Part shown: positions 33,501 to 44,877 of the stretch, one piece after another
How positions within the stretch are numbered: the first letter of the stretch is position 1
Layout: each line of letters opens with the position of its first letter
NCBI GenBank assembly: GCA_936440205.1
Contig: OW387148.1
Location: 18,159,961 to 18,223,960 of the forward strand
Length of the DNA: 64,000 nucleotides
Source: Lepidonotus clava
Taxonomy: Eukaryota; Annelida; Polychaeta; Phyllodocida; Polynoidae
Direction of reading: 5' to 3'
Notes under the pieces: generated by a model
Databases searched by the model: none
Told to the model about the DNA's origin: nothing
What the model saw: only the letters and a program-made list of their open reading frames with translations
Translations under genes and position numbers: made by a program

Positions 33501-36500
33501 TTCGGGTATTTAACCATTTGATTACCTCAAGATACTTCCTATAATGATTACACAATTATCATAATAGGATTCACCATTGAAGTTCTACAACTAATTGATG
33601 CAACACAATCTTCAACTCAAGTGCTTGGATTCAATAAAAACTGTATTCAGTTCCAGGAAATGCTCATAAGAAATCAGATTAAATAATGATTTGCAATCTA
33701 ATAATTTTATAGAGTTGTCGGGTAATCGAAATGCTGCAGATCAGGGATATTAATTCCTGTACACAATTACTTAGGCTGACGGCCTTGAGAGTTCCTGATA
33801 CTTTACGTAACTCCTGAAGGAAATCACATAGATTTAGTTCATTTTAGTGTATTTGGAGACTCAAACTGGAAACATTTAATGGTAGCTTATCATAAACTTT
33901 CATTTTGATGTAACTGGAAAGACTTATTACTGTCACAGATGCATTACTTCTCACTTCCAGATTAATCTGATGTACAATATGATAATCAGGATTTACTAAT
34001 ATTGTTGTAGCTCATAATTCTATCCTCCTGCTTGATAGGCCTAAGAGTACAATACTTAGAATACAGGATACGCAACAATGATAGTGAATATTTAAATGTC
34101 GTCGTTGGAAACTCAGAGTCGTTAAGAGCCGACTTCATCTCTCCCCAAGTGGACGGGTAATTGTCATTCATCACAAGATACTTGAGGCGCTGCTGTGAAT
34201 CTCTATATTCTCCCAACGACCTCAAAGCTCTCTCCGATCAAGCCAAGGACAACTTCCATTCCCCTCAAACTAGACTCGAATCCAACTACTGAGTTCAATC
34301 CGCAATTTACTGGGCGCATTCAGAAACGCATTCATCACGGCCACAGATCAATCGTCGGGTACATTTCCGAACGCATCCATCAGTGGGGGGCTCTGGGGGG
34401 CCCGGTGGGGGCAGCCCCAGCTGTCAGTGAGGGGCTTGGGTCGCACGCAGCCTGACACATGTGACTTTAATGGGGCCTCTTCATGGGGCCTGAACTAGCA
34501 CGGTGTGAACTGCCAAAACAGAAAATGTTGGGTTGCAATGGTGGGCTCAAAGTTCGTTTCTCAGCTTTAAATTTGTTTTTAGGCAAATGATTTAGCTACA
34601 GTTAAACGATGTTCTATCCATTGACAACTAAGGAATGAGGGGGCCGTTGAATGAAAGAAGAGAGCTGTTTTATTGAAGAACCGGGAGTTGTAATTTTCTT
34701 TTGGATATCTACAACGAGGCTTGTGCCCTTGGGACCAGCGTTTTGTTTAGATGAATGCCCTGGAGGCCCCAAGCAGTCACTTCTGGATTTTCTAGCTTGT
34801 GCCATTCTTCTGGATGGTCTAATGACTCTTGTTACTCATGTTACTCATGTTGGACGTATCCCCTTAGCTCACTACCCCGTCATTCAGCCCAAGTTTATAT
34901 ATTCTAGGTCCAGGCTGTTATTGCTATTCAATAGGTCAAGTGTACTGCACTAACACATTTTTCACTTATTTTTATGATTTTTTAGCACTACATAGGTAGA
35001 TTTTCAGATAATATTTTGTCTATATTTTGCGGCATCAGGGCTACTGAATCGAAAAATAAACTTGGACTTTTTTGCGTTGTTGGTATAAACCTTATATATT
35101 TCGAAAGTTATAAAAGTTCGAAAGTTAAATATCTATAAGATACCAGTCAACTAAAATCTGCATAACTTTAGCCTAATGGTATCAAATTGCTGGAAACAGT
35201 TAATCACCTCCGTTAAAGAATACAAACCTAGCGTACTCCATCATATCATTACTCTTCTCCCACCTCCACCTTACTTCATCCATCCTTTTCATCCTCTCTC
35301 ACAGAAACTAAAGCTCGCAGCAGTCACAGAACTTGAGCCGGGAAATCGGACCTGTCCCTCAGTTTCCCGACCCAACATAGCTGGTGGCAAAGGAAGGAGA
35401 AGGCATCATGAGGCTTTAATGATCCGCCCCAACATGCGATATGATCGTAAACTGAAACACACATTTATATCCCTCAAGTCCTACCAGAGAAAGTCCCAGA
35501 CTCCTTGGCTAGGTCTCTGGTGTTGGAGGTTGCATCCAATCCAGATGACTTCTTCCCCTCAGTGAAAACTAAACCGTTACACCTTTACCGCACCAGCGCA
35601 ACGTCTATAATATAGCACTGCAAAAGTAGATGCAAATACGGGTAAAAACGTGGAACCTAACGTCTGAGGATGTAGATATATTGCTACGTTAGACACCGAA
35701 ACAAAACTTCGAACCGGTGCCATTCAAATTAGTTTCTCATTTCGGTTAATTGCATTGCATGACTTGACTGAGTTTTATCTGTTTTCCAGGTAGCCTATAA
35801 TGACAGGAGATATTAGATAAGGATTATATAAGGCAGTGCAGCAAGGGCACCTTTTTTATTACCCGTATGTCTAAATAAACTTTAATGTGCGACGCATCGC
35901 ATGTCAGCACTAGATAATATTTATCAAATTATATCTACCCTTTGACTCTTAAGTGGATCTCGCACACGTATAATGAAGTCAAACATGACATCTGGCTGGC
36001 ATTTAATGCGCCCCGGCTGCCTGGATGATTGTGATATTACTTAAATTGATGGGGTGGAGCCACCATTTTAGAAAATAAACCTGAGATGAATTCGTTTTAT
36101 TTTAAACGGAACGTGCTAGTAGTATATGGAAACGAGGATTTAGAAAAGGTCGTGTTTTTAAATTTGGACAAGATCCATTGTATATGCGACAGTTTTTTCA
36201 TTGTAAACACTAGAAGTACACTTAAATTTGGTGCTTGTCACGTACATTGTAAACGATTAACATACAGCTTCGCAAATGTTGCATGGATAATAAATTGTTG
36301 AGGATATCGTGTCTAAAGCCCAGTCGTTTGCACGACGTCGCCTGGAGGTAAACATAATTATGCATTATAATTAGGCATTACGGTGTCAAGGATATCCTTC
36401 TACGATGACATCTTGAAGTCAATTGTGTCTTGTGACCATCGTTATAACCCAGCGGCAATAAGTTTTATCAAGTAACTAAAGTACTAAGAGAATTCCTTTT

Positions 36501-36699
36501 ATCACAGTGGATATTATATTCTCTCTATAATGGCCTATAAACAGCCACAAAAGCTATCCTTCACTTCCTATTATTCACTATAATATATAGCTCATTTCCC
36601 TGCGAGAATATTAATAATAAGGTTGAAATCATTTACAATAGAATGTAACAGCAACAGCCAAGTCAGCCTTGTCGAAGACATATTGTCTTCAAAGGGCCT
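30591..36699. other. Non-coding stretch
   Basis: Six kilobases with no supported gene. A G-rich patch at about 34384-34440 and a tandem TTACTCATG pair at about 34832 are the only visible local structure. A 129-codon plus frame at 35176-35565 has no protein-like pattern. Confidence 0.5.
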
Positions 36700-36935
36700 T
36701 GCTGCCTGGAGAGTCCCCTAAAGCCTCCTTAGCCCGACCCCAGCCCTCCATCACCCCCCAACACGGCTGACACGGGTTGACATAAGGCGTCCCCCTGGAG
36801 GCCCGCCCCTCCCGGCCGTCACGCCCCCTGGGGCCGGTGGGGGCGGTGAACTGGGTGCTGATCCTGTCGTTGGGATGTCCCGGGGAGACAGGGGGATCGG
36901 ACCGGGCCGGGCCAGACAAACAGGGCATGGGTGCT
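36700..36935. other. GC-rich patch
   Basis: A sharply bounded C/G-rich block with several CpG and GGGGC words in AT-rich surroundings, about 700 bp upstream of the candidate first exon at 37.6 kb. It might be a small CpG island or a repeat remnant; no core promoter is visible. Confidence 0.35.
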
Positions 36936-37629
36936 GGTGGTGGGGGTATGATAGAGGTTGCTGTTATAGTAGGGGATTTACAGTATAGCTTGGGCTTATC
37001 TAGGTATCATTAAATTTTGATGATCTTAAGAAATTGAATAGGAGATTTTTGGCCATTTACAATTGTTAACATGCATGCATGTGGAATCAATTTGATGAGA
37101 AATAACAGATGATTATATGTGTGGTATTGAAACCATGGATAGTTTAAGTGATTTCTACGTCATAGTTGATAACTCGAGGTATAGTTCCATTCCCCAGTAC
37201 ATTCTACATTAGAGGTAAACTTCATGGTCAAACGTTAGTGTGTTATCCACCAATATCATTCGCGTTGTGATTTATTATATTTCAGACGAGAAACTCTACT
37301 CTTATCGAAATATTCCTATGGGGTGTTTGATATGGGGTTTTGGATTGTTAAAAGATTGTTATAAGCAGATAAACAAAACTGACAACTGCAATCAACGCCA
37401 GTTCAGTCACAGTCTGTGCAAGACGTTAAACGCTAATAAATAATTGACACTCCACGTCTTTTAAGAGGCTATTATCTCATTAACGATCCAGCCAATGCTA
37501 TATACTCAATCAATCGTAGACATACCTCCTTATCTTAATGTAACTCATTTTAATGTAACTCACATGCTTTTTTTGTATGTACCGTTGGCTAAACATATCA
37601 AGTAGGAAGTGTTCTCTGTTACGAGTGCT

Positions 37630-37717
37630 ATGGCGGCTGGTGCATCAAAGTTTCTACTTCAACATCTTACCATTACCTTACTGCGCACTAATTCAATAAC
37701 TAACCATGGAGTTGAGG
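37630..37717 (+). CDS. Candidate first coding exon, unknown product
   Basis: An ATG in the context TGCTATGGCGGC opens 29 codons that run to a good splice donor (GAGG/GTAAGT at 37718). An in-frame TAG at 37603 fixes this as the first ATG. The peptide starts MAAGASKFLLQHLTITLLR and then turns polar. It is basic and amphipathic with no early acidic residues, the pattern of a mitochondrial presequence. An ETS-like AGGAAGTG lies 20-30 bases upstream, and ATGGCGGC is a YY1-type start-site motif. I found no second exon, and if the donor is not used the peptide ends after 32 codons. Treat as a candidate only. Confidence 0.3.
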
Positions 37718-40601
37718 GTAAGTAACAGCACAAAAAGATTATGTTTCAAAGATACCGATACTATCAGTCTATAAATCCGGGGTATATACTAGACTGTAAC
37801 GGCCAATTGCACCAGCTAGATTGGCATCACACGTGCAGCACGGTGGAGACGCATATATCGGCATTATATATCATAACTGTTCTTTTCATGTTTTTACGAA
37901 TTGTATTAAAAGGAAAGATAGATCACCAATCTCAGACTTTTCCATCTCAATTTAGATACAAATGTTCTGATAATTGGTCAGTCTCTTAGGACAGTACGAT
38001 GCTTTCTACACTGATCAATCTAGACCTATTAATCATATATTTATTGAATTAAATTGATAGGCGTGTGAAAGATAGGCCTAAATAGTCAGTGAATTTGATA
38101 TTGCGATAAGGTTAATCAGCATGATTAATCAACAGTCCAGTCAATATTACCAAGAGACTCAATACTCTGTATGTTATGATGCTTATTATTTTCATAACAA
38201 AGCGCCTTATTCGAGGCAGTTTCAGTAATCACATCAAAAAGCAATACTGACGCCAGTTGACAATTCTAAATTGCTGATTCTGCAACCCGCCAGACGCTTT
38301 CCCATCAGTTGTTTTAACGCAGAACCCACTGGTGTCGGCCTTATCAACCATCGGTTCTGCCCCTTTACTAATCAACTTGTTTGTGCTTTAACAAGAGCAC
38401 CTTTGGCTGTAGCTACCACAGACCTGCATGACTGGAGCCCCTTTGATCCTTTCAGTGCTATTGGAATTTTATAGTTTAATCAAGTTCTGTAAATGTTGCT
38501 TTTCTAATCTGCATTAGAGTTCCCGAGCATGGAGCTGCTCTTTACACATTTAATGACGTGTTTCTAATCACACGAGTTCCTTTGGACTCAGACTAATCAA
38601 AGTGATCCGGTGCACTAGAGTCAGCTATGGTTTCTGTTGTGTGGGTCAATTAGCTTATTGCTACCCACATACAGTATTGCTCATTATTGAGGATTCAACT
38701 CTTAGTTACTCCTCCTAATTCCAACGAGCATGACTGTAATGTTTTTTTTTAGATATGTGTTAAAACCAAATAAGATATTTTCAAAATATGTACGCTAGTT
38801 TCTTCCTATTTACTATAATTATGGAGGGCCATTTCCTAACTGTTACTGTCTGAGGATTCACTATTGTTATGGACAACTACTTTCTCAGCCAAAGTGAAGG
38901 TGAATTTCAAATATTGTTATTAAAAAAAATTCAAGTGTATTGTTGTATTTCCCCTGCAAATGGTGAAGCTTAGATAATCAGTTAGTCTCTTGAACCATGC
39001 CCTTTATAACTCAATGTCTCTCATCCCAAGTTTGGGGTTAAGTCTCTGATATTGACACCCAACGCAGCAATATAAGCTGTATACGGATATTGGGAAATTC
39101 TGCGGGCAGCTGCTGTTAAGATCATTATGAAAATGATTGTGTCTTGTTCGTGACCGGGAAACGTCTCAAGGCGCTCATGCAGAGAATACAAGCCCAATGT
39201 TCATGAAAGCTGCAACTACGTGGTCTCCATACGTGTGACATGTAAAGATCTGTGCCTGTCATGTTCTGCTTGGTTTGTCAACGCGCCCGGGATTCTTCAT
39301 GGAATATTAATATTGCTTATGGCGACGTACACGCCGCTCTACTCCCTTTGGTGATTACCTAGTGTTACTTGTTTAAATGAAACAATGTTATAGACCCATA
39401 CTAAACCACTAAGATGAATCATAAGACTCGAATGCTTTGCTAGCCATGGTTACTCTGTTCTCAAAAGCTCAACCCCTCACTCATCTCAATTAGACTGCAG
39501 GAACCCAAGGCAATAACAGCTTTCTTTACGATCCCATACTCTACTCGTGTTGGCAGATACGAGTGTAGGTAATAACATGCTTTATCAAAAACACTCAAAG
39601 TCGCAATTTCACCTGGTCTTTTTTTAATTGAAACACTTTATAAAAACAAACTCTCATATAGGTTACTACTTTAATTACTGCTAGAATTCGAAACCACTAA
39701 TTACAGCAATTTGTTTGAGCTCACATGGATACCATGAAAAGCCCTCGGTCTTCTATTAGGGCTTTTTGATAGTTAAAACTTTGAGTGTTGAATTAGAACC
39801 TCAAACAAGGGTTAAGTGATATTATCTTTTGTCCAATCCTTCCTTTTTAATTGGCGCAGTTCTTCAACAGGATTGCCAAGAACATCATCCTTTTACAATC
39901 AGCAATTAGGCCTAAGCCGACTTATTTTTTAAATCATTATCAAACAAATAATTCTATGCTGCTGAAGACAGATTATCTCGAAAGTAAGTGTCTTTCAATA
40001 TTTCTTGTAATAAACAGATTGTGTCGTACACGAGTCTTTCTTTCGGTATACCCACATTTTTTCACCGTTAATGAGTCCCTTCTTTAAGGAACACAGGAGC
40101 CGTACCAGGGACTTAGTATCATTAAGGCTGATGTTGCGGTAAAAGAACAAAAGGCTGCTCCTTTAGGGAGGCAGAACTTCCCCTCAGACCACCCAAAAGG
40201 CTGGGGATGGTGCCGTCATTAAGGCGATTCTGGTGAATTAAATAGGCTCGGACCTACGCTAAGATGGTATTTCTTTGTCTTTTGCTCTTAAAACTCTTCA
40301 CATCTGCTTTAACTTTCTTTAGATAGTGTTTTTTCTCTGACTTTTAATTGTATAATGGCCTGGGAAGTAATGAGGGTACTGCACGGTGGTTCATCAGTAC
40401 TGGCAGTCTGAGAGGGGCTGGTTTATTTGATGTTGGGTCTTTATAGTGAAAGTCATGTTGGCCTATACGAAACCACAGACAAATCATAGTCTGAATAATT
40501 ATGCAATAACATCCCAACCCTTTTGATTTGGACTTTCCTTTCGACTGAATTTAAATCTGAGAGAGGTTTACCAGTTTAGGCCTGCATGTATAGCCAGGTA
40601 T
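37718..40601. other. Non-coding stretch, possibly intronic
   Basis: If the 37.6 kb exon is real, this is the start of its first intron. No partner exon with matched splice borders and an open frame was found by eye. Confidence 0.4.
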
Positions 40602-40830
40602 CTAGTGAAGTTAAAACCTTAACAATATAGGATGTTATAATAATGTGCTGTTTTCTTTAAAGAACATAAACAGAATGTTACAATAATGTCACAGTGAACT
40701 GTCCTGCCTCAATGTAAGGTGCTAGAGAAACTATTGGGTGCCATCAAAATAACATAACAAGAATTAAAACAGAACTAAATAGAATATTACTGCAGCATTA
40801 TAGTAATATTGCATGCTTATCTGGGTAATC
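40602..40830. repeat. Interspersed repeat family R, copy 2
   Basis: Same orientation as the copy at 30377-30590 and alignable by eye over its length with small gaps. The divergence is plainly higher than that of the retrotransposon repeats in this window, so the family is older. Confidence 0.65.
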
Positions 40831-41281
40831 CGGTGGCCTAATAAAAATATATCAGATGTTTACTATTATAGTATCTAGAAATGCAATAATTGATCGGGCT
40901 CATTAGGGTATCGCCACCCTTGCTATTTGTTGAAATGGAAGGATTACATATGTCACAATAATTATTGGGCGAGCGGAGGGTGTAAGAAAATTCCCTTTAT
41001 GATAAACCCATTCCAAACAGCGTATGTTCTGGGGTCGCACAATGGTTGGACAAAATACATCATCTAAGCCATGCCAGTCGCAACCAGTCAGATCGCCGGA
41101 ATAAGGCAATAATTCCAGTTTTCATAACTATCACTGAACTATTGTTAATGTTTGATTTAAGACTGCGTAAGATTCGTGTATATCCAAGTCTTCATGAGTT
41201 GCTTTCCAGAATGCCTGAGTAATTCAGACCGCGTTTAAAGTTTGTCCATTCACTTCCCAATAGTTCAAAAGAAATGAACGA
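40831..41281. other. Non-coding stretch
   Basis: No open frame of note and no repeat structure seen. Confidence 0.5.
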
Positions 41282-41790
41282 TGAGGGAGCTTCTTAATAT
41301 GAAAGGGTTTTTATTCAGTAAACATCTCATCCCGAGTCAAAGCCACCATGTATAAGTCTTCATCAGTCCACCTCCCATCTCCTATCAGCAATCAACCACA
41401 TTTAGAACACGAGTTGCTCCAACGCCTTCTAGACCATTCTAGTATTCAGCTCTAACACAATCCTATGTCCGAGGTAGTGGATATTGGTAAACTCCAGTCT
41501 GTTACACGGAGTCGATGTACTTACTCCAGGTATAACTCCTTGGCTAAACATGTTTAGCTGATGTTCTCACTAAACTAAGTGACTACTAACTTCTAACCAA
41601 CTAACTAACTGCTCGCTCCCTACCTTGCAGCGCCTTTTATACTGGTTAACAGGTGGCGCTAGGAGCGTAAGATATTTCTCCTAGAAGTAGACTAGAAGTA
41701 GACTTGCTAAGCCTGATCCTTGTTGGATTATATATCATGACAATATATTAAAAGTACTAAGCCATTAGTACATCACGACGCCCTGCTAAG
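41282..41790 (-). other. Promoter-plus-polyA block, possible solo LTR or minus-strand gene start
   Basis: Read on the minus strand, a TATAAAAG box (41634-41641) is followed about 320 bases later by AATAAA (41310-41315). Upstream is a compact AT-rich segment, and one candidate left end begins TGTCAGTTAATG. This resembles the layout of a solo LTR, but I could not find matched TG...CA ends with a target duplication. The alternative is the promoter of a host transcript. Confidence 0.25.
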
Positions 41791-43021
41791 ATATAAGAAC
41801 TTTACATTAACTGACATATAGACTATTTGCCATCCAATCCAACTGCAGCTACGGGGATTATTTCACAAGCTTTAGGAGCAATTTGTCGAATAAAATGCAT
41901 GGGACGTTTTGTTTTACACTTCTTTCAATGGCGAATAAACCAGAATGTAATTGTAATAACATTTTTATGGTAAACTCTTATTATGATCTTATTAACTGGG
42001 GTGCGCTTAATGGGATGGGGGGGGGAACGGAATCTAACATCCAGCGGAATATATGTAATAAAAGAACGCCCTCCCCCTTCTTCGTTTCCAAAAGATTAAT
42101 CATATGAAGTCCAACCATACAAATTTGAGGATTTTCTTCTTACAGCATCAGATAAAGGTTCTACCTCCAGGTTTTGGGTTCCCTAACATACCCCCCAGCA
42201 CCAGCTGATTCCCTTCCCACAGGTTCACGTCATTTGGTCGGCCAGCTGTCACGCTACATAAAAACTATCATTTATCACTGACTTTTCTCTTCTTTTGACA
42301 TCCTTCCCTTTGACATTTACATAAAAGGGCAAATAGGGGTCCCTGACAACAGAGACGTTATCGGACCGTTCCCCCACCGGGACGCTGCTGCAGATGATGG
42401 ACCCTGATTGGTCGATTGCGGTCACGTGATACACTCAACCAATCAGCGTTCAGATTCCTAACACCTTGCGTCGCCGACGTGTCAACTTGGGGAATCAGAA
42501 GTCATTTTGGGTGACGGGACAACGTCTTATCGATCGGCCACGGCCATGTCGGGAAAAGTTAGGGCTTCTGGGGAAGTGTTTTCTCTGACCCGTGTCATGT
42601 GACATGCAAAAGGTGTTACTGGGGATAGCGGTTCTCTGGGCAATGGGCCTCTAAGTCAGGGTAACGTGGGTGGCTGATGCGAGTAACATTCTTTTACTGC
42701 AGACTTAAAGGTTAGCCATCGCCATATTACATGGGCAATAGTAAAGCATATAGGCACATGAAATGTTGCAGGACAAGAATTTATTTCTTGACTTTGAGGT
42801 CATAGATATCCGTGATTTCTGAATAATTGAAACATAATATAGGATAGGCCTATAGGGCAAAGAACAACAGTAGGCCTATGCCCAAAATAAAAATGTTACT
42901 TGATCCAACAAACGTTCGTCTACCCTTATCATTCAGTCCTCGTCAGGTTTAAGCAACAAAAATATGAAAAAGTATTGTACATCCGTACATTTAAAGAAAT
43001 CAGCTCATCAATCTACAGAGA
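41791..43021. other. Non-coding stretch with one regulatory-like cluster
   Basis: No exon supported. An acceptor-like TTTTCTTCTTACAG occurs at about 42145, but the frames after it close quickly. TAGGCCTAT words cluster near 42845-42880. Confidence 0.45.
42407..42443. promoter_or_regulatory. CCAAT / E-box cluster
   Basis: ATTGG at 42407-42411, TCACGTGA at 42422-42429 and CCAAT at 42439-42443, in a locally GC-richer region. Divergent CCAAT boxes around an E-box suit an NF-Y plus USF/MiT-type promoter element. The first two sites repeat the spacing seen at 20.6 kb. Confidence 0.38.
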
Positions 43022-43836
43022 TATCAGATGGGATTCTAGGACAATCACCCCTGGGACAACTACCCCTGGGAAAACTACCCCTGGGACAACTACCCCTGAG
43101 ACAACTACCCACTAGGACTATTACCCCCTAGGACTATTACCCCCTAGGACTATTACCCCCATAGGACAACTACTCCTGAGACAACTACCACTTAGGACAT
43201 CTACCCCTTAGGACAATTACCGCTATGGGTAGGACAACTACCCCTATGGGTAGGACAACTACCCCTATAGGTCAACTACCCCTCTAAATAGGACAATTAC
43301 CCCTAAAGGTAGGACAATTACCCCTTTAGGACAATTACCCCTCTTGATAGGACAACTACCCCCAATGGTAGGACAATTATCCCCATTGATACAACAACTA
43401 CCCCATTGGTAGGACCTGCCCTGGGTGTTCAGGGCTGGGCAAAGGAGGGGGAAGGCAATAGGGAGCTGTCCTCGGTGTCCAGAGAAGGAGGGAATTGTCT
43501 TATCATAGGATTTGTTGTCCTACTAATGGGTGTAGTTGTCCTACCATTGGGGGTAGTTGTCCTATCAAGAGGGGTAATTGTCCTAAAGGGGTAATTGTCC
43601 TACCTTTAGGGGTAATTGTCCTATCTAGAGGGGTAGTTGACCCATAGGGGTAGTTGTCCTATGGGGTAGTTGTCCTACCCATAGGGGTAATTGTCCTAAG
43701 GGGTAGTTGTCCTATGGGGGTAATAGTCCTAGGGAGTAATAGTCCATAGGGCTAGTTGTCCCCAGGGTAGTTGTCCCAGGGGTAGTTGTCCCCAGGGTAG
43801 TTGTCCCAGGGGTAGTTGTCCTGTCACCATCAGGAT
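43022..43836. repeat. Foldback element with mirrored minisatellite arms
   Basis: The left arm (about 43037-43410) has about 21 units of 15-21 bp built on GGACAACTACCCC. The right arm (about 43500-43822) has the inverted unit GGGGTAGTTGTCC. Unit variants occur in mirror order across the two arms; for example, the CCAATGGTAGG, CTTGATAGG, CCTTTAGG, AAAGGTAGG and CTAAATAGG forms face their complements. A unique spacer of about 90 bp lies between. Outside the arrays the symmetry continues weakly (ATCAGATGGG against its inverted form), so the ends may be near 43022 and 43836. Confidence 0.9.
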
Positions 43837-44579
43837 GATATAGCAAAATGTTCCTAATGGTATTCCTGACATTGAATGAAGCTTGCGTCGATTCGATGGA
43901 AAGGCATAGGCTTGACTAAGTTGATTGAAATAGCACTCTCAGACCTTAGTGATGACATTTGCATGTTATTACTTCCGGTTTTAACAGCCTAAACAACTCA
44001 AGGTTTCTCCTTGTGGTTGTAATGGCTAAATCTGGTCTGGACCGGAGCTATAGGGGCATGGTTAGCTTCTGTTTTACTGATATAGAACACATATGTTTAA
44101 GGCATGCGGGTGATAATCTATTTATTATCGACATTACAATTTATATGTATCAATGTACGTCAATCAAAATACTAGGACTAATACGAGGAAAATATTAATT
44201 TGTACGTTATACAGAATTGAAGAATCTAGCTCCTGTACTACCCGCGTGAATTCCAAGGAGTCCTGTTCCCCTGGAAAAATTATCAAATACATACACACAA
44301 ATAAAAAAAGCTGACTCTTAAAGTAACTAACATTGAGAGAAAACAAATATAATAACCTTCAACCTACTCTGGGTAAAATAATCCTAAATCTGTTCGAGAA
44401 ACTCTTTCGAATCTACATATTGCATTGAGTATCTTACAAAGGAAATTATTAGTTATCCCATCACATCTAATAAGTTTCTCGTTTGAATTAAGTCAATAAT
44501 TTAGTATCATCCTCATGTACATCAAATGTTAAGATGGAAGTGGGTGTTATCACTTAGATAGAAACCAGCAAAAATATAA
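43837..44579. other. Non-coding stretch
   Basis: AT-rich and without structure I can name, up to the left end of the second retrotransposon. Confidence 0.5.
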
Positions 44580-44877
44580 GATTGGAGACTAATTCACAAA
44601 AATTGGTGGTAATCTAGGAGCAATATCACTTGTAGAAGACTGCACTACTATGCAGTAGTCCCTGGACTCTTTCTAGTGACCAACACCAGGGGGAACTAAG
44701 TACCTCTGCTCTGTGGGTCACAGAGGGAGCCACTGGACAAAAACAGACTTGCCAGGAACCAGCTGGCCTGAAATCTACATGACACATTCCTCTCATGCCA
44801 GGCAGTTAGGTGACTGCCTATAAAAGGCTCTCCCCCACCACCTCTCCTGCACACTCTCTGCAGATGCTGGACGATTT
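44580..44877 (+). repeat. Split direct repeat A1 (element 2)
   Basis: A 298-bp left repeat recurring at 49187-49484. It contains short dyads, such as CTCTGTG-GGT-CACAGAG at 44709-44725, plus the TATA box, and runs into the first codons of gag. Confidence 0.92.
44819..44826 (+). promoter_or_regulatory. TATA box of element 2
   Basis: TATAAAAG, preceded by GACTGCC and followed by a C/T-rich stretch with initiator-like TCCTGCACACT about 28 bases on. The first ATG comes at 44864, so the leader would be very short. The same box is present in A2. Confidence 0.55.
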
